A stretch of DNA of 33,547 bases from Lachnospiraceae bacterium UBA2860 (GTDB lineage Bacteria > Bacillota > Clostridia > Lachnospirales > Lachnospiraceae), in contig DEFE01000043.1 in NCBI GenBank assembly GCA_002350625.1, forward strand, positions 1 through 33,547. Direction: 5' to 3'. The notes under the pieces are model-generated. The model made no database searches. It was given only the letters and a program-made list of their open reading frames with translations, and had not been told where the DNA came from. The position numbers and the translations under genes were made by a program. Each line of letters starts with the position of its first letter. The stretch's first letter is position 1. Shown piece after piece: positions 8,366 to 16,002 of the stretch.

Positions 8366-9694
8366 ATGATTATGTCGAAGAGCAGGATTTCCACGTTTCA
8401 GATTATCTTATTGGGTTTTGCAGGCGTCATTCTCGCAGGCGGATTTCTTCTGATGCTTCCGGTATCGGCGAGGAGCGGGCAGATGACTTCTCCCGAGACG
8501 GCCTTTTTTACGGCGACATCGGCGGTATGTGTCACAGGCCTGATCATCAAAGATACCGCGACTTACTGGTCACCCTTCGGACAGGCGGTCATCCTGACGC
8601 TGATCCAGGCGGGCGGCCTCGGCGTCGTTACGATTGCTCTCTTTATTGAAACACTGGCTGGAAAGAAGCTGTCGCTCAAGGAGAAGGACCTTATGGAAGA
8701 CAGCATTTCTGCCTTCCAGATCGGCGGCATTACGGAAATGGCTCATTTTATCTTCCGGGTCGCCCTTATCATTGAAGCGGCAGGCGCGCTTCTCATGCTG
8801 CCGGTGTTCATAAGGGACTTTGGCGTGTCCGGCATATGGATGTCGATTTTTCACGCCATATCAGCTTTCTGCAATGCGGGCTTTGATCTGATGGGAAGGC
8901 ACAGCGGGGAGTTCTCCTCGCTCACGGCCTACAGCGGCAATGCGCTGATTGTTCTGACGATTTCCTTGCTGATTGTGTTCGGAGGCATCGGATTTCTGAC
9001 GTGGCATGATATTCTGAAAAAGAAGCGTGACCTGAAGAAATACAGGATGCAGAGCAAGGTGATTCTTGCTGTCACAGCGGCGCTGATTGCCATCCCGGCT
9101 GTCCTGTATTTCATCGTGGAGTTCAGGGATGCGTCCCTTTGGAAAAGGATCTGCCTGTCCCTGTTCCAGGCCGTCACGCCAAGAACAGCCGGCTTCAATA
9201 CGGCGGATCTCACAAAGATGAGCGGCGCGGGAATCGGGCTCATGATTGTGCTGATGGTCATCGGCGGTTCTCCGGGGTCAACGGCCGGCGGCATGAAAAC
9301 AACCACGCTGGCAGTCCTCGTCTCAAATGCGCTCTCCGTATTCCGCAGAAAAAAAGATACGCAGCTGTTTGGAAAGAGAGTGGAGAGCAGTACCGTATCG
9401 AGCGCGTCGGCGCTTCTTCTGCTTTACCTGTTTCTGACCTTGTCTGCGGGGATGCTGATCAGTACGGTGGAGGGGCTCCCTCTGAAACAGTGTCTGTTTG
9501 AGACGGCTTCTGCTGTGGGAACCGTCGGATTAACGCTCGGGATTACGCCTTCCCTCGGACTTTTTTCGCATATTCTTTTAATGCTTCTGATGTTTTTCGG
9601 CAGGGTGGGCGGATTGACGTTGATGTATGCAGCGATTTTCGATGTGAAAGCGGAAGTGTCGAGGCGCCCTGCAGAGAAAATAAACGTCGGATAA
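8366..9694 (+). CDS. ktrB: TrkH/KtrB-family potassium transport membrane subunit
   Basis: A 442-residue membrane protein of the superfamily of K+ transporters with four membrane-pore-membrane repeats. The four filter regions are visible: TSAVCVTGLI, ISAFCNAGFDL, TPRTAGFNTAD and ASAVGTVGLTLG. A gating-loop-like stretch, GGSPGSTAGGMKTTT, precedes the last repeat. KtrB dimers move K+, usually with Na+, and are gated by a cytosolic RCK ring (KtrA), whose gene follows 24 bases on. The start is uncertain: GTG 8363, ATG 8366 and ATG 8372 are in frame and none has a strong ribosome site, so low translation is possible. Confidence 0.93.
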   Translation: MIMSKSRISTFQIILLGFAGVILAGGFLLMLPVSARSGQMTSPETAFFTATSAVCVTGLIIKDTATYWSPFGQAVILTLIQAGGLGVVTIALFIETLAGKKLSLKEKDLMEDSISAFQIGGITEMAHFIFRVALIIEAAGALLMLPVFIRDFGVSGIWMSIFHAISAFCNAGFDLMGRHSGEFSSLTAYSGNALIVLTISLLIVFGGIGFLTWHDILKKKRDLKKYRMQSKVILAVTAALIAIPAVLYFIVEFRDASLWKRICLSLFQAVTPRTAGFNTADLTKMSGAGIGLMIVLMVIGGSPGSTAGGMKTTTLAVLVSNALSVFRRKKDTQLFGKRVESSTVSSASALLLLYLFLTLSAGMLISTVEGLPLKQCLFETASAVGTVGLTLGITPSLGLFSHILLMLLMFFGRVGGLTLMYAAIFDVKAEVSRRPAEKINVG

Positions 9695-9718
9695 TGCCGG
9701 AAGGAGGGCGGTAAATCG

Positions 9719-10120
9719 ATGAAATCATGTTTATTAATCGGTGTGAATCACCTTGGGTCACTGATCGCTAAGAAAATGGCGGAACTCGGCTACGAGGTGA
9801 TGGCTGTTGACAGCGACGAGTCCCGCATCAATCTGATCGAGTCTCTGGTCACGGATGCGCAGATCGGGGACAGTACAAACGAGGAGTTCCTGAAATCTCT
9901 CGGCGTCAGCGAATATGACCTCTGCTTTGTGACGATCGAATCTGATTTTCAAAATGCGCTCATGACTGTCTTTCTGCTCAAGGAGCTGGGCGCCGGCACC
10001 GTCATCGGCCGCGCGAGCAGCGAAATAGAGGAAAAACTGCTTTTCCGCAGCGGGGCGGATGAAGTCATCAATCCGGAAAAACTGGCAGCTGAATGGGTGG
10101 GGGAAAGATATGGAGATTAA
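9719..10120 (+). CDS. ktrA: KtrA/TrkA-like RCK_N domain protein lacking RCK_C
   Basis: A 133-residue Rossmann-fold regulator of K+ transport. It has the dinucleotide-binding start CLLIGVNHLGSLIAKKM (Asn10 where most KtrA proteins have the second Gly of GxGxxG), the acidic end of strand 2 (MAVDSDESRI), GDSTNEEFL and VIGRASSEIEEKLL. Ordinary KtrA is about 220 residues because a TrkA_C domain, which binds c-di-AMP in Firmicutes, follows the RCK_N domain. Here the protein stops at residue 133, right after the RCK_N fold (ADEVINPEKLAAEWVGERYG). The sequence gives no sign of a frameshifted C-domain downstream; a different protein begins instead. The start has GGAGGG upstream with 8 to 9 bases spacing. 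Confidence 0.85.
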   Translation: MKSCLLIGVNHLGSLIAKKMAELGYEVMAVDSDESRINLIESLVTDAQIGDSTNEEFLKSLGVSEYDLCFVTIESDFQNALMTVFLLKELGAGTVIGRASSEIEEKLLFRSGADEVINPEKLAAEWVGERYGD

Positions 10121-10781
10121 AAAATGTACCCAGTGCGGCGGCAATCTGGAGCATCTGCGCCTGCAGAAGGTCTGGCGGTGTCCGTTCTGCGGCGTCAGGT
10201 ATGAGGACGACGCGAAGGAGCAGCCTTCTTCAAAGGAAGAGAATTTCGGATTAAATGATGAGGTCTTTTCCATCGAGACGGATCTTTCAAAGCTGATGAA
10301 AAAGGACGGCGCATCCGGCTGCATCCGGTCGATCGCGCACTGCATGCGCACATATACGTCCTCGGATCAGGTGGAAGCATATATGCTGAAGAAGCTTTCG
10401 TTCTCAGACGATATTTCCGTAAAAGGGGTTCGCGAGGATCAGATCGAAAATGCAATGCCCCTCATGAAAACGGTCATGGGCCCGGGAGAGCGCGTCATCG
10501 TGTATGGAAACAAAGGCATTTTCTCCAAGGGGAAAGAATACTTTGCAGTCACCGACCGGCGCAGCATCTTCGTAGAAAAGAAGATCGTGAAAAGCTTGCT
10601 GCATACGGATATTGACGCTATCAAGGTGGAGGCGTGCGGCAACTGCTGCCTGAACGGAGACTATGGCAAAAGCTTTATCAATCTTGACAGTAAGGGGACA
10701 TTTCAGGGAGCCCTCATCGCTTTGATCTGCATGTTCGCTTTCGAGGAAGATCCGGAGAGGGAAAAGATCCGGCTGATTTAA
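10110..10781 (+). CDS. Zinc-ribbon protein with PH-like domain, overlapping ktrA
   Basis: A 223-residue protein of unknown function. An N-terminal zinc ribbon has Cys6, Cys9, Cys24 and Cys27 (CTQCGG and CPFCG). A central helical region of about 80 residues follows. The C-terminal part (about 130-205) resembles bacterial PH-like domains: GERVIVYGNKGIF, FAVTDRRSIFVEKK, IDAIKVEACGNC. The ATG at 10110 overlaps the end of the ktrA gene by 11 bases and has a GGGGGAAAG site, so it is translationally coupled to it. This argues for a role with the K+ transporter, but no biochemical role can be read from sequence. An in-frame upstream start was rejected for lack of a site. Confidence 0.75.
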   Translation: MEIKKCTQCGGNLEHLRLQKVWRCPFCGVRYEDDAKEQPSSKEENFGLNDEVFSIETDLSKLMKKDGASGCIRSIAHCMRTYTSSDQVEAYMLKKLSFSDDISVKGVREDQIENAMPLMKTVMGPGERVIVYGNKGIFSKGKEYFAVTDRRSIFVEKKIVKSLLHTDIDAIKVEACGNCCLNGDYGKSFINLDSKGTFQGALIALICMFAFEEDPEREKIRLI

Positions 10782-10805
10782 GCCGGACAGCGGCGCGCCG
10801 CTTTT
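10769..10805 (+). terminator. Two short hairpins at the end of the K+ operon, weak terminator
   Basis: CCGGCT/AGCCGG (10769-10774 with 10781-10786) enclose the stop codon of the zinc-ribbon gene. Then AGCGGCGCGCCGCT (10789-10802), a perfect palindrome, is followed by four T. The second could act as an intrinsic terminator, though its loop is formally absent and the T-run short. Confidence 0.5.
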
Positions 10806-10856
10806 AAAAAAGTATTGGGTTGAAAGATCATATCATGTTTGAAAAGGAGAGAAAAG

Positions 10857-11894
10857 ATGATCAAGGTTGCACTCTATGACGCGAAATCTTATGACGTTCC
10901 ATCTTTTGAACATTACGGCAAGCAGCATGACATAACGCTGAAATTCCTCGAAACCAAACTGAACGAGGACACCGTGGAGCTGGCGAAAGGCAGCGATGCC
11001 GTCTGCGTATTTGTGAACGATACTGTGGATGCGGCGGTCATTGACAAACTGTATGAATACGGAGTCAAGCAGATCGCACTGCGCTGCGCGGGTTATAATA
11101 ATGTGGACGTGCGGGCCGCCTTCGGAAAGGTCCATGTCAGCCATGTGCCGGCATATTCCCCCTACTCGGTGGCCGAACACGCCATGGCGCTGCTGATGAC
11201 CAGCGTGCGCCGCATACACAAGGCGTATAACCGCACGCGTGATTATAACTTCTCCCTGAACGGACTGACCGGATTCGATCTCTTCGGAAAGACGGTCGGC
11301 GTGATCGGCACGGGAAAGATCGGCAGGATCTTTGCGGGCATCGCCAAGGGCTTCGGCATGCATGTCATAGCCTATGACGCTTATCCGGCTGCTGACAGCG
11401 GCATCGAGTATGTCTCGCTTGAAGAGCTTCTTGAAAGGAGCGATATCATCTCGCTCCATTGTCCGCTGACGGACGAGACCCGGCATATGATCGGCAGAAA
11501 AGCGATCGACAGGATGAAAAAGGGCGTCGTGATCGTCAACACATCGCGCGGGGCTTTGATTGACACGGAGGCGCTGCTTGACGGCATCATCGCCCGCAAG
11601 ATCGGCGCCGCCTGCCTGGATGTGTATGAAGAAGAGGCGGATGTTTTCTTCGAGGACCGCTCCGGCCACATCCTGAATGACAACCTGCTGGCCAGGCTGA
11701 TCTCCATGCCGAATGTCATCGTGACGTCCCACCAGGCCTTCCTTACGGAAGAAGCCCTGAACAATATAGCCGAGACGACAATCAGCAACATTATGTCATA
11801 CTATGAGAAGGACGGAATCTGCGACAACGAGCTTTGCTATCGCTGCGGACATATCGACAGCTGCAGGAAGAAGAGAAAGGAAAGATGCTTCTGA
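10857..11894 (+). CDS. D-lactate dehydrogenase (D-2-hydroxyacid dehydrogenase family) with Cys-rich tail
   Basis: A 345-residue cytosolic enzyme predicted to reduce pyruvate to D-lactate with NADH. The substrate domain starts MIKVALYDAKSYD, the NAD-binding motif is GVIGTGKIGRIF, and the catalytic triad is Arg231 (NTSRG), Glu260 (DVYEEE) and His292 (TSHQAF). These sit at a constant offset of 4 from Lactobacillus D-LDH Arg235/Glu264/His296, which supports the specific call. Most relatives end near residue 325-335. Here the tail runs on with Cys322, 327, 330, 336 and 344 among basic residues. AAAGGAGA precedes the ATG; a TTG 18 bases upstream was rejected. The fumarate reductase genes begin 53 bases downstream. 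Confidence 0.9.
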   Translation: MIKVALYDAKSYDVPSFEHYGKQHDITLKFLETKLNEDTVELAKGSDAVCVFVNDTVDAAVIDKLYEYGVKQIALRCAGYNNVDVRAAFGKVHVSHVPAYSPYSVAEHAMALLMTSVRRIHKAYNRTRDYNFSLNGLTGFDLFGKTVGVIGTGKIGRIFAGIAKGFGMHVIAYDAYPAADSGIEYVSLEELLERSDIISLHCPLTDETRHMIGRKAIDRMKKGVVIVNTSRGALIDTEALLDGIIARKIGAACLDVYEEEADVFFEDRSGHILNDNLLARLISMPNVIVTSHQAFLTEEALNNIAETTISNIMSYYEKDGICDNELCYRCGHIDSCRKKRKERCF

Positions 11895-11947
11895 CCGGGC
11901 TTTTAAGACAAGGCCGGCGGCATGCGGACTCCGGGAGGAGAGTGACT

Positions 11948-12511
11948 ATGAAACTGAAAAAAATCAACGCGGTACTGGGACTGTTAACCATCCTGTTCAT
12001 GCTTGTTCATATCATCTACAGTGTCTTTGCCTATCTGACGTTTTATTACAACCCGGTGCTGAAGACGATTACCGCAGTGCCGTTCCTCGTCGCCGTCTGT
12101 CTGCACGCGGTCTTCGGCATGCTGGTCGTATTTACACACAATGACGGCGGACGGATGGACCTCTATCCGAAGCAGAACATGCGCACGATCCTGCAGCGCG
12201 TTTCCGCAGCGCTGATCTTTCCGCTGCTGATCCTTCATCTTTATACCTTTTCCCTGATGCGCATGAGCGCGGAGAAAGGATACGTTGTCTTCATACTGCT
12301 CCTCATCCTGGCCGAGCTCGTGTTCTTCGGGGCGGTCATCACGCATGTGGTCATCTCGCTGACAAAGGGTCTGATTACTCTGGGCTTTCTTTCCTCTGAG
12401 AAGACGATAAGGGCGATTGACCGCGTCCTGTACGTGCTGGGCGTCCTGCTCTTTGCCGTCGCGGCCTTTGCCGTGATCAAAGGCCAGATCGGGATGTTCC
12501 TGATAGGCTGA
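11948..12511 (+). CDS. frdC: Fumarate reductase/succinate dehydrogenase membrane anchor, cytochrome b-like
   Basis: A 187-residue membrane protein with about five hydrophobic segments (roughly 8-30, 42-63, 85-104, 112-138, 157-177). His21, His53, His64, His97 and His133 lie in or at the ends of segments, enough to ligate two b-type hemes as in the diheme anchors of epsilonproteobacterial and Bacillus-type enzymes. It is a little shorter than those (about 200-255). It would pass electrons between menaquinone and the FrdB iron-sulfur protein. The ATG at 11948 is preceded by GGGAGGAG. Identification depends strongly on the flavoprotein and iron-sulfur genes that follow. Confidence 0.8.
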   Translation: MKLKKINAVLGLLTILFMLVHIIYSVFAYLTFYYNPVLKTITAVPFLVAVCLHAVFGMLVVFTHNDGGRMDLYPKQNMRTILQRVSAALIFPLLILHLYTFSLMRMSAEKGYVVFILLLILAELVFFGAVITHVVISLTKGLITLGFLSSEKTIRAIDRVLYVLGVLLFAVAAFAVIKGQIGMFLIG

Positions 12512-12525
12512 AGGAGGAGCGTGCG

Positions 12526-14160
12526 ATGAACAAAGCGATCATCATCGGGAGCGGGATCTCCGGCATGGCCTGCGCCGTCACATTGGCGGATAAAGGTGTC
12601 CGGGTGCTGCTCGCGTCACCCTTTCCCTCCGAGCGCTCCCAGTCTGTCATGGCGGCCGGCGGGATCAACGCGGTTCTTTCAGAGCGGGCGGAGGGAGACA
12701 CGGTGGACAGCCATATCGAAGACACGCTGCGCAGCGGCGCGGGTCTTTCGGGACGGGAAGCGGTGACCGGCCTCTGCACGCATGCGGAGGAGATTATCCG
12801 GTATCTCGAGAAAATCGGGACTGTGTTTTCCGTAGACGCCTCCGGGCATCTCTTAAGAAGAGCCTTCGGCGGCCAGTCCTATAAAAGAACCTGCTTCTGC
12901 GGCTCCGCGACGGGAAAACAGATCGTTTCGTCGCTTGTCATGGAGGTTCGGCGCTACGAGGCGGCGGGGCTCATCGAGCGGAGACTCTGGAGCTGTTTTC
13001 ACTCCGCCCTCATCCGGGACGGGGTTTGCCGCGGCGTGCTTCTGTTTGACGAAAGCCAAAGGAAGCTCATCGCGGAGTATGCCGATGCGCTGGTCATCGC
13101 GACAGGGGGACAGAACGCCCTCTTCGGCAAGACAACCGGCTCCACCCAGTGCGACGGTTATGTCGCCGGAAAGCTTTTCATGCAGGGCGCCGAACTGAAA
13201 AATCTGGAGTTTATCCAGTATCATCCCACTACGCTCGAGACGGCACAGAAACGAATGCTGATCTCTGAAGCCGTGCGCGGAGAGGGCGGCAGGCTTTTCT
13301 ATAACGAAGGCGGCAAAAGAGTCTACTTCATGGAGGAAAAATACGGCCGGCGCGGGAATCTGATGACGCGCGACGTGATGAGCAGAGAAATCGCGTCCAC
13401 CGGGAAGGAAGTGTTTCTCGACATCTCTTTCCTCGATCGAAAGGAGATTAACCGGAGACTGCCGGAGGTACGGGATCTCTGTCTGAAATACAGAAATATC
13501 GATATTGCCCGGGAGCCGATCCCCGTTGCGCCGTCGGTCCACTATTTCATGGGCGGGCTTGCAGTCCATCTGAATCATGAGACGAATATCCGCGGCCTGT
13601 TCGCCGTGGGGGAATGTGCGTCCATCTATCACGGCGCCAACCGCCTCGGCGGGAACTCTCTGCTCTCGGCGCTTTATTCCGGAAAAGTCGCCGCAGAGGA
13701 GATCGCAGGAAGAGAAAACAGCGGAAAGACACCGGATTTTTCGGCCTTCCTGAAGGAAGAGAACAATGCTCTCATGTGCATGCTGGCATCAAAGAGCAGC
13801 TTCCCGGTCATGTACATCAGGGACATGGCCGCGGAGACGATGAACAGGGATCTGGGCATCGTCCGGGAGGAGAAAGCACTTAAAAGAGGCATTTCGGATA
13901 TTGACTATGATTTGTCCGTCGCAGACCGGATCAGCTATGACAGCAGCGGGATGCCTTATTTCAACTATTCCCTGCCGGCGATCCTCACCCTCGCCAGGGC
14001 GACGCTTACGTGTGCCCTGGAACGCAGGGAGAGCCGCGGCGCGCATTACCGCAGCGACTATCCGGAGGCGGATCCGGCCTGCGCCGCCGCATCGATTGTC
14101 GCCTATCAGGAGGGAAGATACAGCGTCCGGCTGGATAAGGAGTTTGCATATGAAAGTTAG
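12526..14160 (+). CDS. frdA: Fumarate reductase flavoprotein subunit
   Basis: A 544-residue FAD protein. The FAD-binding start is IIIGSGISGMACAVTLA. Fumarate-site residues are present in EFIQYHPTTLE, SEAVRGEGGRLF, SVHYFMGGLAV and GANRLGGNSLLSAL. The position that carries the covalent FAD-linking His in membrane-bound fumarate reductases and succinate dehydrogenases (RSHS/T.AA.GG) is Gln39 here (ERSQSVMAAGG), so flavin is probably bound non-covalently. L-aspartate oxidase is a related alternative, but frdC and frdB on either side argue for fumarate reductase. GGAGGAG precedes the ATG, 14 bases after frdC. It overlaps frdB by 11 bases. It would reduce fumarate to succinate in anaerobic respiration or redox balancing. 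Confidence 0.88.
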   Translation: MNKAIIIGSGISGMACAVTLADKGVRVLLASPFPSERSQSVMAAGGINAVLSERAEGDTVDSHIEDTLRSGAGLSGREAVTGLCTHAEEIIRYLEKIGTVFSVDASGHLLRRAFGGQSYKRTCFCGSATGKQIVSSLVMEVRRYEAAGLIERRLWSCFHSALIRDGVCRGVLLFDESQRKLIAEYADALVIATGGQNALFGKTTGSTQCDGYVAGKLFMQGAELKNLEFIQYHPTTLETAQKRMLISEAVRGEGGRLFYNEGGKRVYFMEEKYGRRGNLMTRDVMSREIASTGKEVFLDISFLDRKEINRRLPEVRDLCLKYRNIDIAREPIPVAPSVHYFMGGLAVHLNHETNIRGLFAVGECASIYHGANRLGGNSLLSALYSGKVAAEEIAGRENSGKTPDFSAFLKEENNALMCMLASKSSFPVMYIRDMAAETMNRDLGIVREEKALKRGISDIDYDLSVADRISYDSSGMPYFNYSLPAILTLARATLTCALERRESRGAHYRSDYPEADPACAAASIVAYQEGRYSVRLDKEFAYES

Positions 14161-14842
14161 GGTACTGCGCCAGATAGCTCCGGGAACGGAGCCCTATTGG
14201 GAGAGCTTTGACGCCGATGTGCCGGGCGAGACGTCGATCGCGGGCCTTCTTGACCACCTGAATTATCACGATGACATCGTGGACGACCATGGCGCTAAGA
14301 CCACGCGCATCGGATGGGAGTGCTCCTGCCTCCAGGGCGTATGCGGCTCCTGCGCCATGGTCATCAACGGCGTGCCGGCCCTCGCCTGCGAGACCTTCGT
14401 GAAAGACCTGAAGGGCGATCTCATCACGATTCGCCCACTTCAGAAATTCCCCGTGATTCATGACCTGGTGGTCGACCGGTCAGTGATTCATGAGAATCTG
14501 AAGCAGATGAATATCTGCATCGAAGAGTATCAGCCGGAACCCCGGGAAAGCAGGCCGGAAAAAGGAAAAGCATATCTCCATCAGTACATGGCGGCTAAAT
14601 GCCTGAAATGCGGCCTGTGCCTGGAGATCTGCCCGAACTACGGGAGCGGGGAGCATTTCTTCGGCGCCATCTTTGCCAATGACTGCTATCTGGTTTCCGC
14701 GAGGAACCGGTCAAAGACGGCTGAAATCAAAAAGCTGTACGGCGAGCATTTCGGCAGCGGCTGTTCAAAGGCCCTTTCCTGCATGGATGTCTGTCCGATG
14801 AAGATACCGACCATCGCGTCGATGGCCAGACTCAATCGCTGA
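14150..14842 (+). CDS. frdB: Fumarate reductase iron-sulfur subunit
   Basis: A 230-residue electron-transfer protein with three cluster motifs. The [2Fe-2S] ligands are in CSCLQGVCGSC plus the Cys of ALACE. CLKCGLCLEICPNYG binds a [4Fe-4S] cluster. The distal motif GCSKALSCMDVCPMKIP supplies the rest, normally for a [3Fe-4S] cluster. An extra Cys (first of CSC) is present next to the normal ligand. It links FrdA to the FrdC quinone site. The ATG at 14150 has AAGGAG (14137-14142) 7 bases upstream and overlaps the end of frdA by 11 bases, indicating coupled translation. Confidence 0.92.
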   Translation: MKVRVLRQIAPGTEPYWESFDADVPGETSIAGLLDHLNYHDDIVDDHGAKTTRIGWECSCLQGVCGSCAMVINGVPALACETFVKDLKGDLITIRPLQKFPVIHDLVVDRSVIHENLKQMNICIEEYQPEPRESRPEKGKAYLHQYMAAKCLKCGLCLEICPNYGSGEHFFGAIFANDCYLVSARNRSKTAEIKKLYGEHFGSGCSKALSCMDVCPMKIPTIASMARLNR

Positions 14843-14907
14843 AAGGAAAGCTGCATGAGGAAACGGCAGGGAAGGCTTCGGAATTTGGAATTTTGGGAGG
14901 ATGCATC

Positions 14908-16002
14908 ATGGATGAACCTGCAAGAAGAAAGAGACCTATTTTACTGCGGGCGGCGGCGCTGCTTTTTGCCGCCTGTTTATCGGCAGCTCCGACAGGTGCG
15001 GCAGAAGAGACGGGCAGCTCCCAGGAAGCACCGGAAGCAGCGGCGTCTTCCGTGCGCAGCGCCGTTGATTTTGACCGTGAGCTGGATGACTATACGCCGC
15101 TGAAGGATCATTATAATTTTTACTTTACCTACAAAACCGTCCACGCGTGGTGGGACGCAGTGGCGCTCGGAATGGAAGAGGCGCAGAGGCAGTATCTGGA
15201 CAAAGGAATCACCATCACTTATGAGTATATGGCGCCCGACATGGCCTCCGCCCGTGATCAGAGTAAACGGCTGCTTCTGGCGGAGCAGGGAGACTACGAT
15301 GTGATCGGCGTCGATGTCGCCGATGAGGCCATCATTTCTCCACTGCTTGACGAAATGGTGGAGGATGGCGAGAAAGTCATGACATTTTCGAGCTCTGACG
15401 CCGCCGAAGGCTGCAAAAGAATCGCCTATGTCGGCAATACACACAATTATGAGGACGGCGTTCTTCTGACAGAAGCTCTCTGTGAGAAGCTGGATTATAA
15501 AGGAAAAGTGGCGGTCCTCGTGGGAAGTGTCGGCGCGCCCTGCCATGAAGACCGCGCGAGAGGAGCCGCGGATACCATCGGAAAGTACGGAGACATGGAA
15601 ATTGTCGCCAGGGAATATGACATGGATTCGGTTGATAAGGCCTATGAGCTGACGAAAAAGATTCTGACTGAACATCCGGATCTCGACGGGATTATCTGCT
15701 GCAACATGAGCAATCCGGTGGGCGCCGCCAGGGCGATCACGGAGATGGAAAGCAACGCTGTCATCGTCGGCATGGACCACGATCAGGAGGCGCTGCGCTA
15801 TCTGACCGACGGCGTGATCTACTGCCTCGGCGTTCAGGACTGCTATTCGATCGGTTTTGACACGATCCAGACAGCCGTAAAAATCGCTGACGGCCAAAGC
15901 CCCGGGGAACTGTTCCCGGAGAAGACGGACGAAATTACGACGATTATCTATCAAGAGGACGCTGCGCTTATGCTCGAGCTGCTGTATGGAGAATCCCTAT
16001 GA
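14908..16002 (+). CDS. Periplasmic-binding-protein-like sensor (RbsB/Peripla_BP_4 type) paired with a diguanylate cyclase
   Basis: A 364-residue exported type I binding protein. After basic residues and a hydrophobic segment (RAAALLFAACLSAAPTGAA), possibly lipid-attached at Cys27 although the lipobox is poor, it has a ribose-binding-like fold: YFTYKTVHAWWDAVALGMEE, GDYDVIGVDVADEA, KVAVLVGSVGAPCHEDRARG, HPDLDGIICCNMSNPVGAAR and VIVGMDHDQEALRYL. The ligand is probably a sugar or similar small polar molecule. No ABC permease or ATPase genes are adjacent. Its stop overlaps the ATG of the dCache-GGDEF gene by 4 bases (ATGA), so its job is more likely to present ligand to that sensor than to import it. 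GGAGG (14896-14900) lies 7 bases before the chosen ATG. Confidence 0.8.
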   Translation: MDEPARRKRPILLRAAALLFAACLSAAPTGAAEETGSSQEAPEAAASSVRSAVDFDRELDDYTPLKDHYNFYFTYKTVHAWWDAVALGMEEAQRQYLDKGITITYEYMAPDMASARDQSKRLLLAEQGDYDVIGVDVADEAIISPLLDEMVEDGEKVMTFSSSDAAEGCKRIAYVGNTHNYEDGVLLTEALCEKLDYKGKVAVLVGSVGAPCHEDRARGAADTIGKYGDMEIVAREYDMDSVDKAYELTKKILTEHPDLDGIICCNMSNPVGAARAITEMESNAVIVGMDHDQEALRYLTDGVIYCLGVQDCYSIGFDTIQTAVKIADGQSPGELFPEKTDEITTIIYQEDAALMLELLYGESL

